A stretch of 35,891 nucleotides of DNA from JBJYIN01 sp046237015 (GCF_046237015.1 NZ_JBJYIN010000027.1:1-35891); one strand, 5' to 3'. Positions 1-8,382 are shown, counted from the first letter of the stretch. Numbers and translations: made by a program. Notes: generated by a model from the sequence alone, not told the origin.

Positions 1-47
1 CTGTTCACCACAACTGCGAATCGCTGTTGCCGTGTCAGTGGAGGCGC

Positions 48-75
48 ATTATAGGGACTTCTCCGCAGGCCGCAA
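48..75 (-). promoter_or_regulatory. rRNA operon P1 promoter reading leftward
   Basis: On the minus strand a -35 TTGCGG (70-75) is followed after 16 bases by a perfect -10 TATAAT (48-53). The next bases are the GC-rich discriminator GCGCC and then CTGACACGG. The 16-base spacer, discriminator and downstream sequence match the E. coli rrn P1 promoters as I remember them. The bases upstream of the -35 (about 76-100) are A/T rich, as an UP element would be. Bases 1-47 are then the start of the rrn leader. In E. coli rrnE also lies divergent from purH. The rRNA genes themselves are outside the window. Confidence 0.9.
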
Positions 76-151
76 TAGGTATTTTAAAGAAAAATGATTG
101 TTTGCTGCATTCCACAGCAAAACCCCGTTTTATACCTATTTTTGCACAAAC

Positions 152-160
152 TTATCCACA
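152..160 (+). promoter_or_regulatory. Consensus DnaA box
   Basis: The nonamer TTATCCACA is a perfect DnaA box. It lies between the rrn P1 promoter and the purH promoter. It is a single copy and could be a chance match, so a role in regulating either promoter is only an inference. Confidence 0.45.
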
Positions 161-192
161 GGAAGCATTCTATTCAAAAATTGACGAGCATC

Positions 193-208
193 ACGCAAAC
201 GTTTTCGC
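193..208 (+). promoter_or_regulatory. PurR operator of purHD
   Basis: ACGCAAACGTTTTCGC matches the PurR 16-mer consensus (ACGCAAACGTTTNCNT) at all but the last position. It lies just upstream of a -10-like TACAAT (209-214) and overlaps the expected -35 region, so bound PurR-hypoxanthine or PurR-guanine would block RNA polymerase. This is the known arrangement for pur genes in E. coli. Confidence 0.88.
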
Positions 209-214
209 TACAAT
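209..214 (+). promoter_or_regulatory. Candidate -10 element of purH
   Basis: TACAAT lies directly after the PurR box. No good -35 is present at 16-18 bases; TTGACG (181-186) is 22 bases away, too far for a standard sigma-70 pair. The leader to the purH start would be about 130 bases. Confidence 0.45.
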
Positions 215-351
215 TCACCCCGTTCAAGATCGTCGTATTTTTGCGAACGCTAACTGAATATTTCTCTTTATTCCGCAATTATTGCTCTGACAAAGACGAT
301 ATTCACATACCGTTCTTTAATGACTACCCAAATTCAGGGGATAACATAATC

Positions 352-1941
352 ATGCAACAACGCCGTCCAATTCGCCGCGCTCTGCTCAGCGTTTCTGACA
401 AAGCAGGTATTGTCGAATTTGCCCAAGCTCTGTCCCACCGTGGCGTCGAGCTTCTTTCAACGGGTGGAACCGCCCGTTTGCTGGCTGATGCTGGCTTGGC
501 TGTCACTGAGGTCTCTGACTACACTGGCTTCCCAGAAATGATGGATGGGCGTGTAAAGACTCTGCACCCGAAAGTACATGGCGGCATTTTAGGTCGACGC
601 GATCAAGATGGCGCGATCATGGCGCAACACGACATCAAACCGATTGATATCGTCGTGGTCAACCTGTATCCGTTTGCCCAAACCGTCGCCCGTGAGAACT
701 GTACGCTAGAAGATGCGGTCGAGAATATTGATATCGGTGGCCCGACGATGGTTCGTTCTGCCGCCAAGAACCATAAAGATGTGGCTATCGTAGTCAAGAG
801 CAGCGACTACAGCGCCATCATTAATGAAATCGACGCTAACGACGGTTCACTGACCTACGAAACCCGTTTCGATTTAGCCATTAAAGCATTCGAACACACT
901 GCCGCTTACGACAGTATGATTGCCAACTACTTTGGTGCTCTGGTTCCGCCTTACCACGGTGATACCGATAAACCATCGGGCCACTTCCCACGCACATTGA
1001 ACCTGAACTACATCAAAAAGCAGGACATGCGCTACGGAGAGAACAGCCATCAGCAAGCTGCCTTCTATATAGAAGAGAATATTCACGAGGCTTCTGTCGC
1101 CACCGCGACGCAGTTACAAGGCAAAGCGCTGTCTTATAACAACATCGCCGATACCGATGCGGCGCTGGAATGTGTGAAGGAATTTGCCGAACCGGCCTGC
1201 GTGATCGTTAAACATGCGAATCCATGCGGCGTAGCAATTGGCAGCTCAATCCTTGATGCCTACGAACGCGCCTATAAAACTGACCCGACATCTGCATTCG
1301 GTGGCATTATCGCTTTCAACCGTGAACTGGATGAAGAAACGGCGCAGGCTATCATCAGCCGTCAGTTTGTCGAAGTGATTATTGCGCCATCTGCCAGCGA
1401 GGCCGCACTGAAAGTGACCGCAGCCAAACAAAACGTACGTGTCCTGACCAGTGGTAGCTGGCAGCAACGTATTGCTGGCCTGGATTTCAAACGCGTCAAC
1501 GGCGGCTTGCTGGTACAGGATCGCGATCTGGGCATGGTCGATGCGTCTCAGTTGCGTGTCGTGACCGAACGCCAGCCGAGCGAACAGGAATTGCGCGACT
1601 CGCTCTTCTGCTGGAAAGTAGCTAAATTCGTTAAATCCAATGCGATTGTGTACGCACGTGACAATATGACCATCGGCATAGGTGCCGGTCAGATGAGCCG
1701 CGTTTACTCCGCGAAAATCGCCGGTATCAAAGCGGGTGATGAAGGGCTGGAAGTAAAAGGTTCAGCAATGGCATCTGATGCGTTCTTCCCATTCCGTGAT
1801 GGTATTGATGCTGCCGCTGCCGTTGGCATCACCTGCGTGATCCAACCGGGCGGATCGATTCGTGATGATGAAGTCATTGCCGCCGCTAACGAACACGGTA
1901 TTGCGATGATCTTTACCGACATGCGCCATTTCCGCCATTAA
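352..1941 (+). CDS. purH: Bifunctional AICAR formyltransferase / IMP cyclohydrolase
   Basis: PurH carries out the last two steps of de novo purine synthesis in the cytoplasm: it formylates AICAR with 10-formyl-THF, then closes the ring to IMP. From the ATG at 352 (product begins MQQRRPIRRALLSVSDKAG) it has 529 residues, the same as E. coli PurH. The open frame continues upstream to 94, but that extension would cover the PurR box and promoter, so it is rejected. The N-terminal cyclohydrolase (MGS-like) domain carries KTLHPKVHGG at about 69-78. The C-terminal transformylase domain carries the catalytic KHANPCG at about 287-293. purD follows after 17 bases, giving a purHD operon under PurR. Confidence 0.98.
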   Translation: MQQRRPIRRALLSVSDKAGIVEFAQALSHRGVELLSTGGTARLLADAGLAVTEVSDYTGFPEMMDGRVKTLHPKVHGGILGRRDQDGAIMAQHDIKPIDIVVVNLYPFAQTVARENCTLEDAVENIDIGGPTMVRSAAKNHKDVAIVVKSSDYSAIINEIDANDGSLTYETRFDLAIKAFEHTAAYDSMIANYFGALVPPYHGDTDKPSGHFPRTLNLNYIKKQDMRYGENSHQQAAFYIEENIHEASVATATQLQGKALSYNNIADTDAALECVKEFAEPACVIVKHANPCGVAIGSSILDAYERAYKTDPTSAFGGIIAFNRELDEETAQAIISRQFVEVIIAPSASEAALKVTAAKQNVRVLTSGSWQQRIAGLDFKRVNGGLLVQDRDLGMVDASQLRVVTERQPSEQELRDSLFCWKVAKFVKSNAIVYARDNMTIGIGAGQMSRVYSAKIAGIKAGDEGLEVKGSAMASDAFFPFRDGIDAAAAVGITCVIQPGGSIRDDEVIAAANEHGIAMIFTDMRHFRH

Positions 1942-1958
1942 TTCTGGAGCAGACCGAA

Positions 1959-3245
1959 ATGAACATTTTAATCATTGGTAATGGCGGACGCGAGCACGCG
2001 CTGGCCTGGAAAGCCTCACAGTCGCCGCTGGCGAAACGTGTTTATGTTGCTCCGGGGAATGCTGGCACCGCGCTTGAACCCGCGCTGACCAACGTCGATA
2101 TCGCCGCAACGGATATTCCAGCGTTAGTTACTTTTGCGCAGGAAAACCACATCGATTTAACCATCGTTGGCCCGGAAACGCCGTTAGTTCTCGGCGTTGT
2201 GGATGCATTTCAGAGCGCCGGTCTAAAAATCTTTGGTCCAACGCAAGGTGCAGCACAGCTAGAAGGCTCGAAAGCTTTTACTAAAGATTTTCTGGCACGC
2301 CATAATATTCCATCAGCGGAATACCAAAACTTCACCGAAGTGGAACCGGCACTGGCCTATGTCCGCAGCAAAGGCGCACCAATCGTCATCAAGGCCGACG
2401 GGTTAGCTGCTGGCAAAGGCGTGATTGTCGCCATGACGTTGGAAGAAGCGGAAAACGCTATTCAGGATATGCTGGCGGGGAATGCCTTCGGCGATGCCGG
2501 ACACCGTATCGTGGTGGAAGAATTCCTTGATGGCGAAGAAGCCAGCTTCATCGTAATGGTGGATGGCAAGAATGTGCTGCCGATGGCAACCAGTCAGGAT
2601 CATAAACGCGTTGGGGATAAAGATACGGGCCCGAATACCGGTGGCATGGGTGCTTATTCTCCGGCTCCGGTCGTGACCGATGAAATCCACCAGCGAGTGA
2701 TGGATCAGGTAATTTGGCCGACCGTCAACGGCATGGCAGCCGAGGGAAATACCTACGTCGGTTTCCTGTATGCTGGCCTGATGATTTCTGCCGATGGTCA
2801 GCCAAAAGTGATCGAGTTCAACTGCCGTTTTGGCGATCCAGAAACACAGCCAATTATGCTGCGTCTGCGTTCCGATTTGGTAGAACTGTGTCTGGCAGCC
2901 TGTGACGGCACGCTGGATCAGAAAGATTCTGTCTGGGATGAACGTCCGTCTCTGGGTGTAGTATTAGCGGCAGGCGGCTACCCGGCTGACTACAACACGG
3001 GCGATGTGATTTCCGGTTTACTGCAGCAAGATGCCGAAGATGGCAAAGTCTTCCATGCAGGTACCAAACTAAACGGTATTAATGTCGTGACCAACGGTGG
3101 CCGCGTACTGTGCGTCACCGCATTGGGTAATACCGTGGCTGAAGCGCAACAACGCGCTTACGAAATCGCAGCTGGTATTCAGTGGCAAGGGGTATTCTGT
3201 CGAAGGGATATCGGCTACCGCGCTATCGAACGTGAACAAAATTAA
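1959..3245 (+). CDS. purD: Phosphoribosylamine-glycine ligase (GARS)
   Basis: PurD joins glycine to phosphoribosylamine using ATP, the second step of purine synthesis. The 428-residue product is one short of the E. coli enzyme and begins MNILIIGNGGREHALAW, the conserved nucleotide-binding start of the family. VGPETPLVLGV follows at about residue 70. An ATP-grasp domain spans about 100-325, with KADGLAAGKGV at about 145-155 and the metal-binding EFNCRFGDPE near 287-296. It lies 17 bases after purH, with a Shine-Dalgarno-like GGAG in the gap, and ends just before an intrinsic terminator. Confidence 0.98.
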   Translation: MNILIIGNGGREHALAWKASQSPLAKRVYVAPGNAGTALEPALTNVDIAATDIPALVTFAQENHIDLTIVGPETPLVLGVVDAFQSAGLKIFGPTQGAAQLEGSKAFTKDFLARHNIPSAEYQNFTEVEPALAYVRSKGAPIVIKADGLAAGKGVIVAMTLEEAENAIQDMLAGNAFGDAGHRIVVEEFLDGEEASFIVMVDGKNVLPMATSQDHKRVGDKDTGPNTGGMGAYSPAPVVTDEIHQRVMDQVIWPTVNGMAAEGNTYVGFLYAGLMISADGQPKVIEFNCRFGDPETQPIMLRLRSDLVELCLAACDGTLDQKDSVWDERPSLGVVLAAGGYPADYNTGDVISGLLQQDAEDGKVFHAGTKLNGINVVTNGGRVLCVTALGNTVAEAQQRAYEIAAGIQWQGVFCRRDIGYRAIEREQN

Positions 3246-3253
3246 TCAACGAC

Positions 3254-3278
3254 AAGCCCGGAGCAATCCGGGTTTTTT
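3254..3278 (+). terminator. Intrinsic terminator of purHD
   Basis: The stem CCCGGA/TCCGGG (3257-3262 with 3267-3272) closes a GCAA tetraloop and is followed by a run of six T. It lies 12 bases after the purD stop, between convergent purD and yjaH. Confidence 0.88.
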
Positions 3279-3315
3279 ATATCAAAAACGGGGCGGTGAA
3301 CAAGTGATACGCTCA

Positions 3316-4011
3316 CTACCCTATTGTGGGTTCCCACTGACAAACGTTTTCTTGTGTCACCAGTAACAACTGAACACCTTCAGGCCCTTCCAGCCACGCG
3401 ATATTCAGCGTCCCGGTCGTATGCTGATTTTGCTGATATATCCATTCTCGTGAGGACTGTTCAAAATTTGGGCGCATGTTTTTCCCATCACAGGTCGTCG
3501 CTTCCCCATTTTGCCACTTCCCTTGTTTCAGCAAGACATTTCCTGCTCGTAGGACATCACTGAGCTCAAGTATTCTTTTTGCATCGAACTGATACAACGC
3601 GATATCGTCATCAGGAATTAGCTCACGGCGTTCCGCTAATTGGCGTTGCATAAAGCTCACGCTACCACTTTCCGAAAATCGTATACGCGTTTCATCCTTC
3701 TTTGTTCCCAAATGGGTTTTCTGGACTTCTCGTATTTTTTTCTGCTGGTATGAGTAACGTGTAATAACGGTACCTTGCCCTTGAAACGGGCTGTAAACCG
3801 TCATCAATGAAATGGTGTTTTGTTGGGGGTCATCCTTACGCCACAAGCGCACAACACCACGATCGGCGATATAACCGCTGGCAAACGTTGAGGGAGGTGT
3901 TGTGTGGCTGCTACAGGCAATGGTCGCTATACCTATCACAGCAACCCACAGTGGGCGAGAAAAAAGCAAAAGGGGCGCAACCGCCCCCCTGCTTAAACGC
4001 TTGACCAACAT
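3316..4011 (-). CDS. yjaH: DUF1481 family putative lipoprotein (YjaH)
   Basis: This gene codes for an uncharacterised protein of 231 residues, assigned to the DUF1481/YjaH family mainly by its place next to hupA and its length. The N-terminus is basic, then hydrophobic (WVAVIGIATIACSS), with a lipobox-like site ending in Cys33, so it is probably a lipoprotein. The rest is soluble-looking, with no motif I can assign. It starts only 4 bases after the hupA stop. An intrinsic terminator for hupA lies inside codons 8-17 of this frame, which either makes expression dependent on read-through or means the true start differs. No better start codon that keeps a complete signal peptide is visible. Confidence 0.82.
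   Translation of the reverse strand: MLVKRLSRGAVAPLLLFSRPLWVAVIGIATIACSSHTTPPSTFASGYIADRGVVRLWRKDDPQQNTISLMTVYSPFQGQGTVITRYSYQQKKIREVQKTHLGTKKDETRIRFSESGSVSFMQRQLAERRELIPDDDIALYQFDAKRILELSDVLRAGNVLLKQGKWQNGEATTCDGKNMRPNFEQSSREWIYQQNQHTTGTLNIAWLEGPEGVQLLLVTQENVCQWEPTIG
3960..3987 (-). terminator. hupA terminator inside the yjaH frame
   Basis: Read on the minus strand, GGGGCG (3982-3987) pairs perfectly with CGCCCC (3972-3977) around a GTTG loop. It is followed by TTTTGCTTTTTT. It lies about 30 bases after the hupA stop and within the first codons of yjaH. Confidence 0.75.
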
Positions 4012-4015
4012 GATC

Positions 4016-4288
4016 TTATTTAACAGCGTCTTTCAGAGCCTTTCCTGCAACAAATGCTGGCACGTTAGCAGCAGCAATTTTGATTTCTTTACCAGTTTGC
4101 GGGTTGCGGCCAGTGCGCTCATTACGATGGTTGACTTTAAACGTACCAAAGCCAACTAATTGTACTGCATCACCTTCTTTCAGAGACTCAGTAATTGCTG
4201 CCAGAGTTGATTCCAATGCCACTTTCGCTTGTGCTTTTGACAGATCAGCTTTGTCCGCAATTACATCAATCAGTTGAGTCTTATTCAT
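4016..4288 (-). CDS. hupA: DNA-binding protein HU-alpha
   Basis: HU-alpha is a small basic nucleoid protein that forms dimers (with itself or HU-beta), bends DNA and helps replication and repression loops. The 90-residue product has the full HU fold: MNKTQLIDVIADKA at the start, the GFGTFKVNHR hairpin at about 47-56, and the DNA-minor-groove arm RNPQTGKEI at about 61-69. Length equals E. coli HupA. The ribosome site AAGGA is 6 bases before the ATG. Upstream lies an extended -10 promoter, and an intrinsic terminator follows within yjaH, so most transcripts probably carry hupA alone. Confidence 0.98.
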   Translation of the reverse strand: MNKTQLIDVIADKADLSKAQAKVALESTLAAITESLKEGDAVQLVGFGTFKVNHRNERTGRNPQTGKEIKIAAANVPAFVAGKALKDAVK

Positions 4289-4345
4289 AAGTTATCCTTA
4301 CAGTGTGTTTATCGCTTGCTAAGCATCGAGTGCGACGGATATGCA

Positions 4346-4354
4346 ATAATAGCA
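4346..4354 (-). promoter_or_regulatory. Extended -10 promoter of hupA
   Basis: On the minus strand TGCTATTAT fits the TGnTATAAT extended -10 consensus with one mismatch. It is about 60 bases before the hupA start. No strong -35 is seen, which is normal for this promoter class. Confidence 0.5.
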
Positions 4355-4475
4355 CTCTCCTGCATACACGCACCGACAGCCACTTTTTTTACGCCCCCCA
4401 AATGTAGACCAGACAGGGTGCGGATGTGAAGCCTTAAGAGACGCCATTTCAGGCCTCAAATCACGTTTTATTGCG

Positions 4476-5078
4476 TTATTGGTGCAAATTTATCCCAATA
4501 TTACTACTTCCCGCCTCACGCAGATCGGAACGCAACCCTTTAATCAATTCGATATCGCGTTCTTCGCAAGCCGCCAACAGGCGAAAAATCTCCCATTGGA
4601 TGTCCCATTCTTCTTCAATCACAGACAACGTGTTCAGCTCTTCGTCCGTCATTTCTCTGCCAGCCTGTGTCATTTCCAGCATGGCAACCGTGCGAATTGA
4701 GGCTTCGCTAATTGCAATCGCGTGCTCTAGCGTTTCACCACTTAAACGCGAATGAATCAGCTCACCCAGCGCAATACAAGCATCTATCGCCGGGTAGACG
4801 CCGTAAATGGCAAAATCATCAGATGCAGGAACCGCTTCCTCCAGCTTTTCTAACTGGCTATCAAAATTCACCTTGGCATCTTTAACCACCAGCGTTTCCC
4901 ACACCAGGTCGAGAATGCGACGATAAACCATCGCATCACCAAAATCAGTCTGGCGGCAAAACTCATGATAATTGGGATACATTCGTTCACACAGACATGC
5001 CATAAACGTGACATGCTGCCAGCTTCCCAGCTTTTCCAAACGCAAATGAATGGGATTACGTAACATTTTTATGCTCAT
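4476..5078 (-). CDS. yjaG: DUF416 family protein YjaG
   Basis: This gene codes for an uncharacterised cytoplasmic protein of 200 residues; the E. coli homologue YjaG has 196. It starts MSIKMLRNPIHLRLEKLG and is mostly predicted alpha-helical, acidic in its second half, with no signal peptide or membrane segment. Family and name rest on sequence resemblance and on the conserved order nudC-hemE-nfi-yjaG-hupA. No catalytic motif is visible. It lies 66 bases after nfi and 187 bases before hupA and is probably the last gene of the nudC-hemE-nfi-yjaG unit. Confidence 0.9.
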   Translation of the reverse strand: MSIKMLRNPIHLRLEKLGSWQHVTFMACLCERMYPNYHEFCRQTDFGDAMVYRRILDLVWETLVVKDAKVNFDSQLEKLEEAVPASDDFAIYGVYPAIDACIALGELIHSRLSGETLEHAIAISEASIRTVAMLEMTQAGREMTDEELNTLSVIEEEWDIQWEIFRLLAACEERDIELIKGLRSDLREAGSSNIGINLHQ

Positions 5079-5144
5079 TAAAGGCGTTGGGCGGCAGTGT
5101 ACCTGAAATTATCGCCGTGCCCTATTCCTGAATTCCTAAAATAT

Positions 5145-5813
5145 TTACCGTTGCTGCCAGCGCAAAAATGCCGGGCGATTGGACGCGACCGCATCCGCCC
5201 AGCGTGTTGGCTCAGGTAAACGATAACCACGAGTACAACGTTTCACCCACTGTAGCGCACTGTCCATACCAACCCGGTGCCCTGTCGCCACAAATAATGG
5301 GTTACAACGTGCTTTGCTGCGCCAAACCCAACCAATCTGCTCGTCCTTATCCGACAGAGGCTGCTGGCTGCCGACCTCATCCGCCAACGCATCAAAATGA
5401 CCACACAGACGACTTTTCGCCACACCAATCGTTGGCACATTCACCAGCAAGCCAAAATGGCTCGCGACCCCCAAGCGACGAGGATGAGAAACCCCATGCC
5501 CATCGACAAATAGCAGATCCGGCTTCTGTTCAACCAACTCCCATGCAGCAAGCAGCCCCGGACATTCGCGAAAAGAAAGAAAACCAGGGATGTAGGGCAT
5601 CGTTGTGTCGATTCGCGCAATTTTATACTCAATCATTTCCAAAGAGGGGTATCGCATGATGACAATCGCAGCGCGAGTGACCGCTCCTCCCTGCTCGAAA
5701 CCAACGTCCGCCCCCGCGATAAACGCAGGCTGCTCAAAAGGTAAATCGTCGTGCCGAATCACATCAGAAGCGCGGGCTAGCTGTTCGGCCCTCAGCCGTT
5801 GCGTATCAATCAC
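5145..5813 (-). CDS. nfi: Endonuclease V (deoxyinosine 3' endonuclease)
   Basis: Endonuclease V cuts the second phosphodiester bond 3' of deoxyinosine and starts repair of deaminated adenine. At 222 residues it is one short of the E. coli enzyme. Catalytic acids are in place: Asp36 in AGADVGFE, Glu83 in the PYIPGFLSFRE motif (Tyr74 is the strand-separating wedge), and Asp104 in FVDGHG, followed by HPRRLG. It lies 15 bases after hemE in the same direction. Its link to hemE and nudC seems to be only an operon position; nudC also acts on nucleotides. Confidence 0.97.
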   Translation of the reverse strand: MIDTQRLRAEQLARASDVIRHDDLPFEQPAFIAGADVGFEQGGAVTRAAIVIMRYPSLEMIEYKIARIDTTMPYIPGFLSFRECPGLLAAWELVEQKPDLLFVDGHGVSHPRRLGVASHFGLLVNVPTIGVAKSRLCGHFDALADEVGSQQPLSDKDEQIGWVWRSKARCNPLFVATGHRVGMDSALQWVKRCTRGYRLPEPTRWADAVASNRPAFLRWQQR

Positions 5814-5828
5814 ATCACCTCCTGTCGA

Positions 5829-6893
5829 TCACGCATGATAAGCGCGGGACAACCGATGGACGGCTTCAACAAAAACGCCTGCATGTTCCGGCGGCACATC
5901 CTGATGAATGCCGTGCCCCAGATTGAATACATGTCCATTGCCTTGACCGAACCCAGCAAGGATCGACGCCACTTCCTGTTCGATCCGTGCCGGATCGGCA
6001 TACAACATCGACGGATCCATATTTCCCTGTAGCGCCACTTTATCGCCCACGCGACGGCGTGCATCGGCAATATCGCTCGTCCAATCCAGGCCCAGCGCAT
6101 CGCAGCCGGTCTCTGCCATCGCTTCAAGCCACTGCCCTCCGCCTTTGGTAAAGAGCGTCACTGGTACACGTCGGCCTTCGTTCTCACGCAGTAAACCATC
6201 AACAATCTTATGCATGTACCGAAGGGAGAATTCTTTGTAGTCACGTCCGCTCAGCACCCCACCCCAGGTATCAAAGACCATCACAGCCTGTGCGCCCGCA
6301 CGAATCTGCGCGTTGAGATAAAGAATGACGCTATCGGCCAGTTTATCCAGCAGCAGATGTAATGTTTTAGGCTCAGCGAACATCATTTTCTTGATGACGG
6401 TAAACGCTTTGCTGCTGCCGCCTTCAACCATATAGGTCGCCAGCGTCCATGGACTACCCGAGAAGCCAATCAACGGCACCTCACCGGCGAGGCTTTTACG
6501 AATCGTCCGCACCGCATTCATCACATAGCCGAGTTCTTGTTCTGGATCGGGGACGGGTAATTTAACGACATCAGCATGAGATGCGATGGGAGAGCGGAAA
6601 CGAGGGCCCTCTCCCGCTTCAAAATAGAGCCCTAAGCCCATGGCATCAGGGATCGTCAGGATATCGGAAAACAAAATGGCCGCATCAAGAGAATAGCGCC
6701 GCAAAGGTTGTAATGTGACTTCACACGCCAGCTCAGCATTCTTACACAGAGCCATAAAATCACCGGCCTGTGCACGCGTTAGTTTGTACTCTGGCAAATA
6801 TCGCCCGGCCTGACGCATCATCCATACGGGCGTGACGTCAACAGGTTGGCGTAACAACGCCCGCAAATAGCGATCGTTTTTCAGGTAGCTCAT
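5829..6893 (-). CDS. hemE: Uroporphyrinogen decarboxylase
   Basis: HemE removes four acetate carboxyls from uroporphyrinogen III to give coproporphyrinogen III, a cytoplasmic step of heme synthesis. The 354-residue product matches the E. coli length. The family signature WMMRQAGRYLPEY lies at about 24-36 (Arg27 and Arg31 bind substrate carboxyls). The catalytic Asp lies in LFSDILTIPDAMGL, and the second signature GFSGSPWTLATYM is near 143-155. The chosen ATG follows AAAGGAAA. It lies 27 bases after nudC and 15 bases before nfi, so co-transcription is likely. Confidence 0.98.
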   Translation of the reverse strand: MSYLKNDRYLRALLRQPVDVTPVWMMRQAGRYLPEYKLTRAQAGDFMALCKNAELACEVTLQPLRRYSLDAAILFSDILTIPDAMGLGLYFEAGEGPRFRSPIASHADVVKLPVPDPEQELGYVMNAVRTIRKSLAGEVPLIGFSGSPWTLATYMVEGGSSKAFTVIKKMMFAEPKTLHLLLDKLADSVILYLNAQIRAGAQAVMVFDTWGGVLSGRDYKEFSLRYMHKIVDGLLRENEGRRVPVTLFTKGGGQWLEAMAETGCDALGLDWTSDIADARRRVGDKVALQGNMDPSMLYADPARIEQEVASILAGFGQGNGHVFNLGHGIHQDVPPEHAGVFVEAVHRLSRAYHA

Positions 6894-6920
6894 GTCATTT
6901 TCCTTTAGGCATTATGATGC

Positions 6921-7739
6921 TTATCGCAGTGACGTATCACGATGTGAGTGAATGGTAACACGATCGTTCTCATCCCATTCCCGACACAACACCACAGTAT
7001 CCTCAATGAGGCGGCGAGCTACCGTTCCTGGTGGTGGTAAAATGGGCAAACGATCATAGCGAAACCAGGCCGCATCACGTAACTCTTTCGGATCGTGCTT
7101 GATATCTCCACCAGCATAATCGGCCATAAAAGCCATCATCAGTGAATGGGGAAAAGGCCAGGGCTGAGAAGTGATATAACGCAGGTTCTTAATCTGAATT
7201 TGGCTTTCTTCCATGACTTCGCGAGCAACAGTCTGTTCCAGCGTTTCTCCGACTTCAACAAACCCTGCTAGCACGGTGTACATGTTACCGCGATGGCGCT
7301 GATGTTGTGCCAGCAGAATCTCACTTCCACGACGAATAGCCACAATGATACAGGGCGCAATTTGGGGGTAATAACGTTCTTTGCAGTGGTGGCACAAACA
7401 GGCCAGCTCGGTTTTACTCGGTACCATCTCGTGACCACAGTAACCGCAAAAACGATGGGAGCGATAAAATTCAGCCAGTTGGATACCGCGTCCCGCTAGC
7501 TGGAACAGCCCGGCATCTTGCTCAATAAGTTGTCGGACGGAGGTCATCTCACTATCTCGATGCTGACACACAAGCCACACAGGTAAGCCCTGCCATTCAC
7601 CGATGATACGTCCTCTCGCATCCTGTAATGACCATGATGCTGCGGTTCCCTGCGGTAGTTCTCCCTGAGGCAACCAGATTTGCCCAGCATCACTGACTAC
7701 CCACCACCCACTTTCATCACCTTTTAACGTTTGTTCCAT
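6921..7739 (-). CDS. nudC: NADH pyrophosphatase / RNA NAD-decapping hydrolase
   Basis: NudC hydrolyses NADH and removes the NAD cap from RNA 5' ends. The 272-residue product has the zinc ribbon Cys98, Cys101, Cys116, Cys119. The Nudix box begins at Gly159 (GFVEVGETLEQ) and contains REVMEES with catalytic Glu174, Glu177 and Glu178. QPWPFPHS (192-199) is the NADH-specificity motif. Two oddities stand out: the Nudix box Gly after EES is Gln180, and the C-terminus runs some 15 residues past the E. coli protein with a charged tail. It heads the leftward hemE-nfi-yjaG unit and is divergent from rsd across 108 bases. Confidence 0.97.
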   Translation of the reverse strand: MEQTLKGDESGWWVVSDAGQIWLPQGELPQGTAASWSLQDARGRIIGEWQGLPVWLVCQHRDSEMTSVRQLIEQDAGLFQLAGRGIQLAEFYRSHRFCGYCGHEMVPSKTELACLCHHCKERYYPQIAPCIIVAIRRGSEILLAQHQRHRGNMYTVLAGFVEVGETLEQTVAREVMEESQIQIKNLRYITSQPWPFPHSLMMAFMADYAGGDIKHDPKELRDAAWFRYDRLPILPPPGTVARRLIEDTVVLCREWDENDRVTIHSHRDTSLR

Positions 7740-7847
7740 ATCTTTTTATTGCTCCACTCTCACTTCACTGGCATTTTACACTCTGGGTGATGACATAAGT
7801 TTTATAACTAATATTTCAGTTATTTCTTACCGTTCACGGAGTCAACA

Positions 7848-8309
7848 ATGCTAAACCAGTTACAAAGCCTGACTGAATACGTTGGTGGCAATAATGCGTT
7901 AATCGACCAATGGCTACAAGCACGTAAGCAGCTTCTTGTCACGTACTATCATCTGGTTGGCATCAAGCCGAATAAAGACACACTCTCACGTCTGGATGAA
8001 GAAGCTCTGGATCATTTTTGTCAGAATCTGGTGGATTATCTTTCGGCGGGTCATTTTCATGTCTATGAAAAGATGCTACATGAAGCCGCCATTCTCAGTG
8101 AACAAAAACTGGCTCGTTCAACCCAGCTTGACCATGCATTACAAACCAATACCCAGCAAATCATGACATTTTACGATAGCAGCCTGGTCACGGCTATCGA
8201 TCATGATAACTGTCTTGAATTCCAGCAAGCGCTTTCTCATGTTGGCGAAGCGCTGGCTGAACGTTTTACGTTAGAAGACAAGATGATTCGACTGGTATTT
8301 GATAATTAA
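7848..8309 (+). CDS. rsd: Regulator of sigma D (anti-sigma-70)
   Basis: Rsd binds region 4 of sigma-70 in stationary phase and frees core polymerase for other sigma factors. The 153-residue helical protein begins MLNQLQSLTEYVGGNNALIDQ and contains WLQARKQLLVTYYHLVGIKP, typical of the Rsd/AlgQ family; E. coli Rsd has 158 residues. GGAG lies 6 bases before the ATG. It is transcribed away from nudC and lies upstream of the thi operon, the same neighbours as in E. coli. No clear intrinsic terminator follows; only a weak inverted repeat without a T tract is seen at 8346-8368. Confidence 0.95.
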   Translation: MLNQLQSLTEYVGGNNALIDQWLQARKQLLVTYYHLVGIKPNKDTLSRLDEEALDHFCQNLVDYLSAGHFHVYEKMLHEAAILSEQKLARSTQLDHALQTNTQQIMTFYDSSLVTAIDHDNCLEFQQALSHVGEALAERFTLEDKMIRLVFDN

Positions 8310-8382
8310 CTTTTATTGCCAGTGAAATCATTTTGTTATCACTAATCATGTGATCTATCTATCACTGATATGCCGACACGCT

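Noticed and set aside
94..351. N-terminal extension of PurH by 86 residues
   Set aside because: It would run through the PurR box and promoter. The ATG at 352 gives the exact family length and N-terminus.
5168..5659. 163-codon plus-strand frame opposite nfi
   Set aside because: It is antisense to a complete nfi gene with all catalytic residues. The composition (Pro/His rich) is typical of shadow frames.
8346..8368. CRP-like site or rsd terminator (TGTGATCTATCTATCACT)
   Set aside because: The half-sites are spaced 8 bases, not 6 as CRP needs. The hairpin has no T tract.
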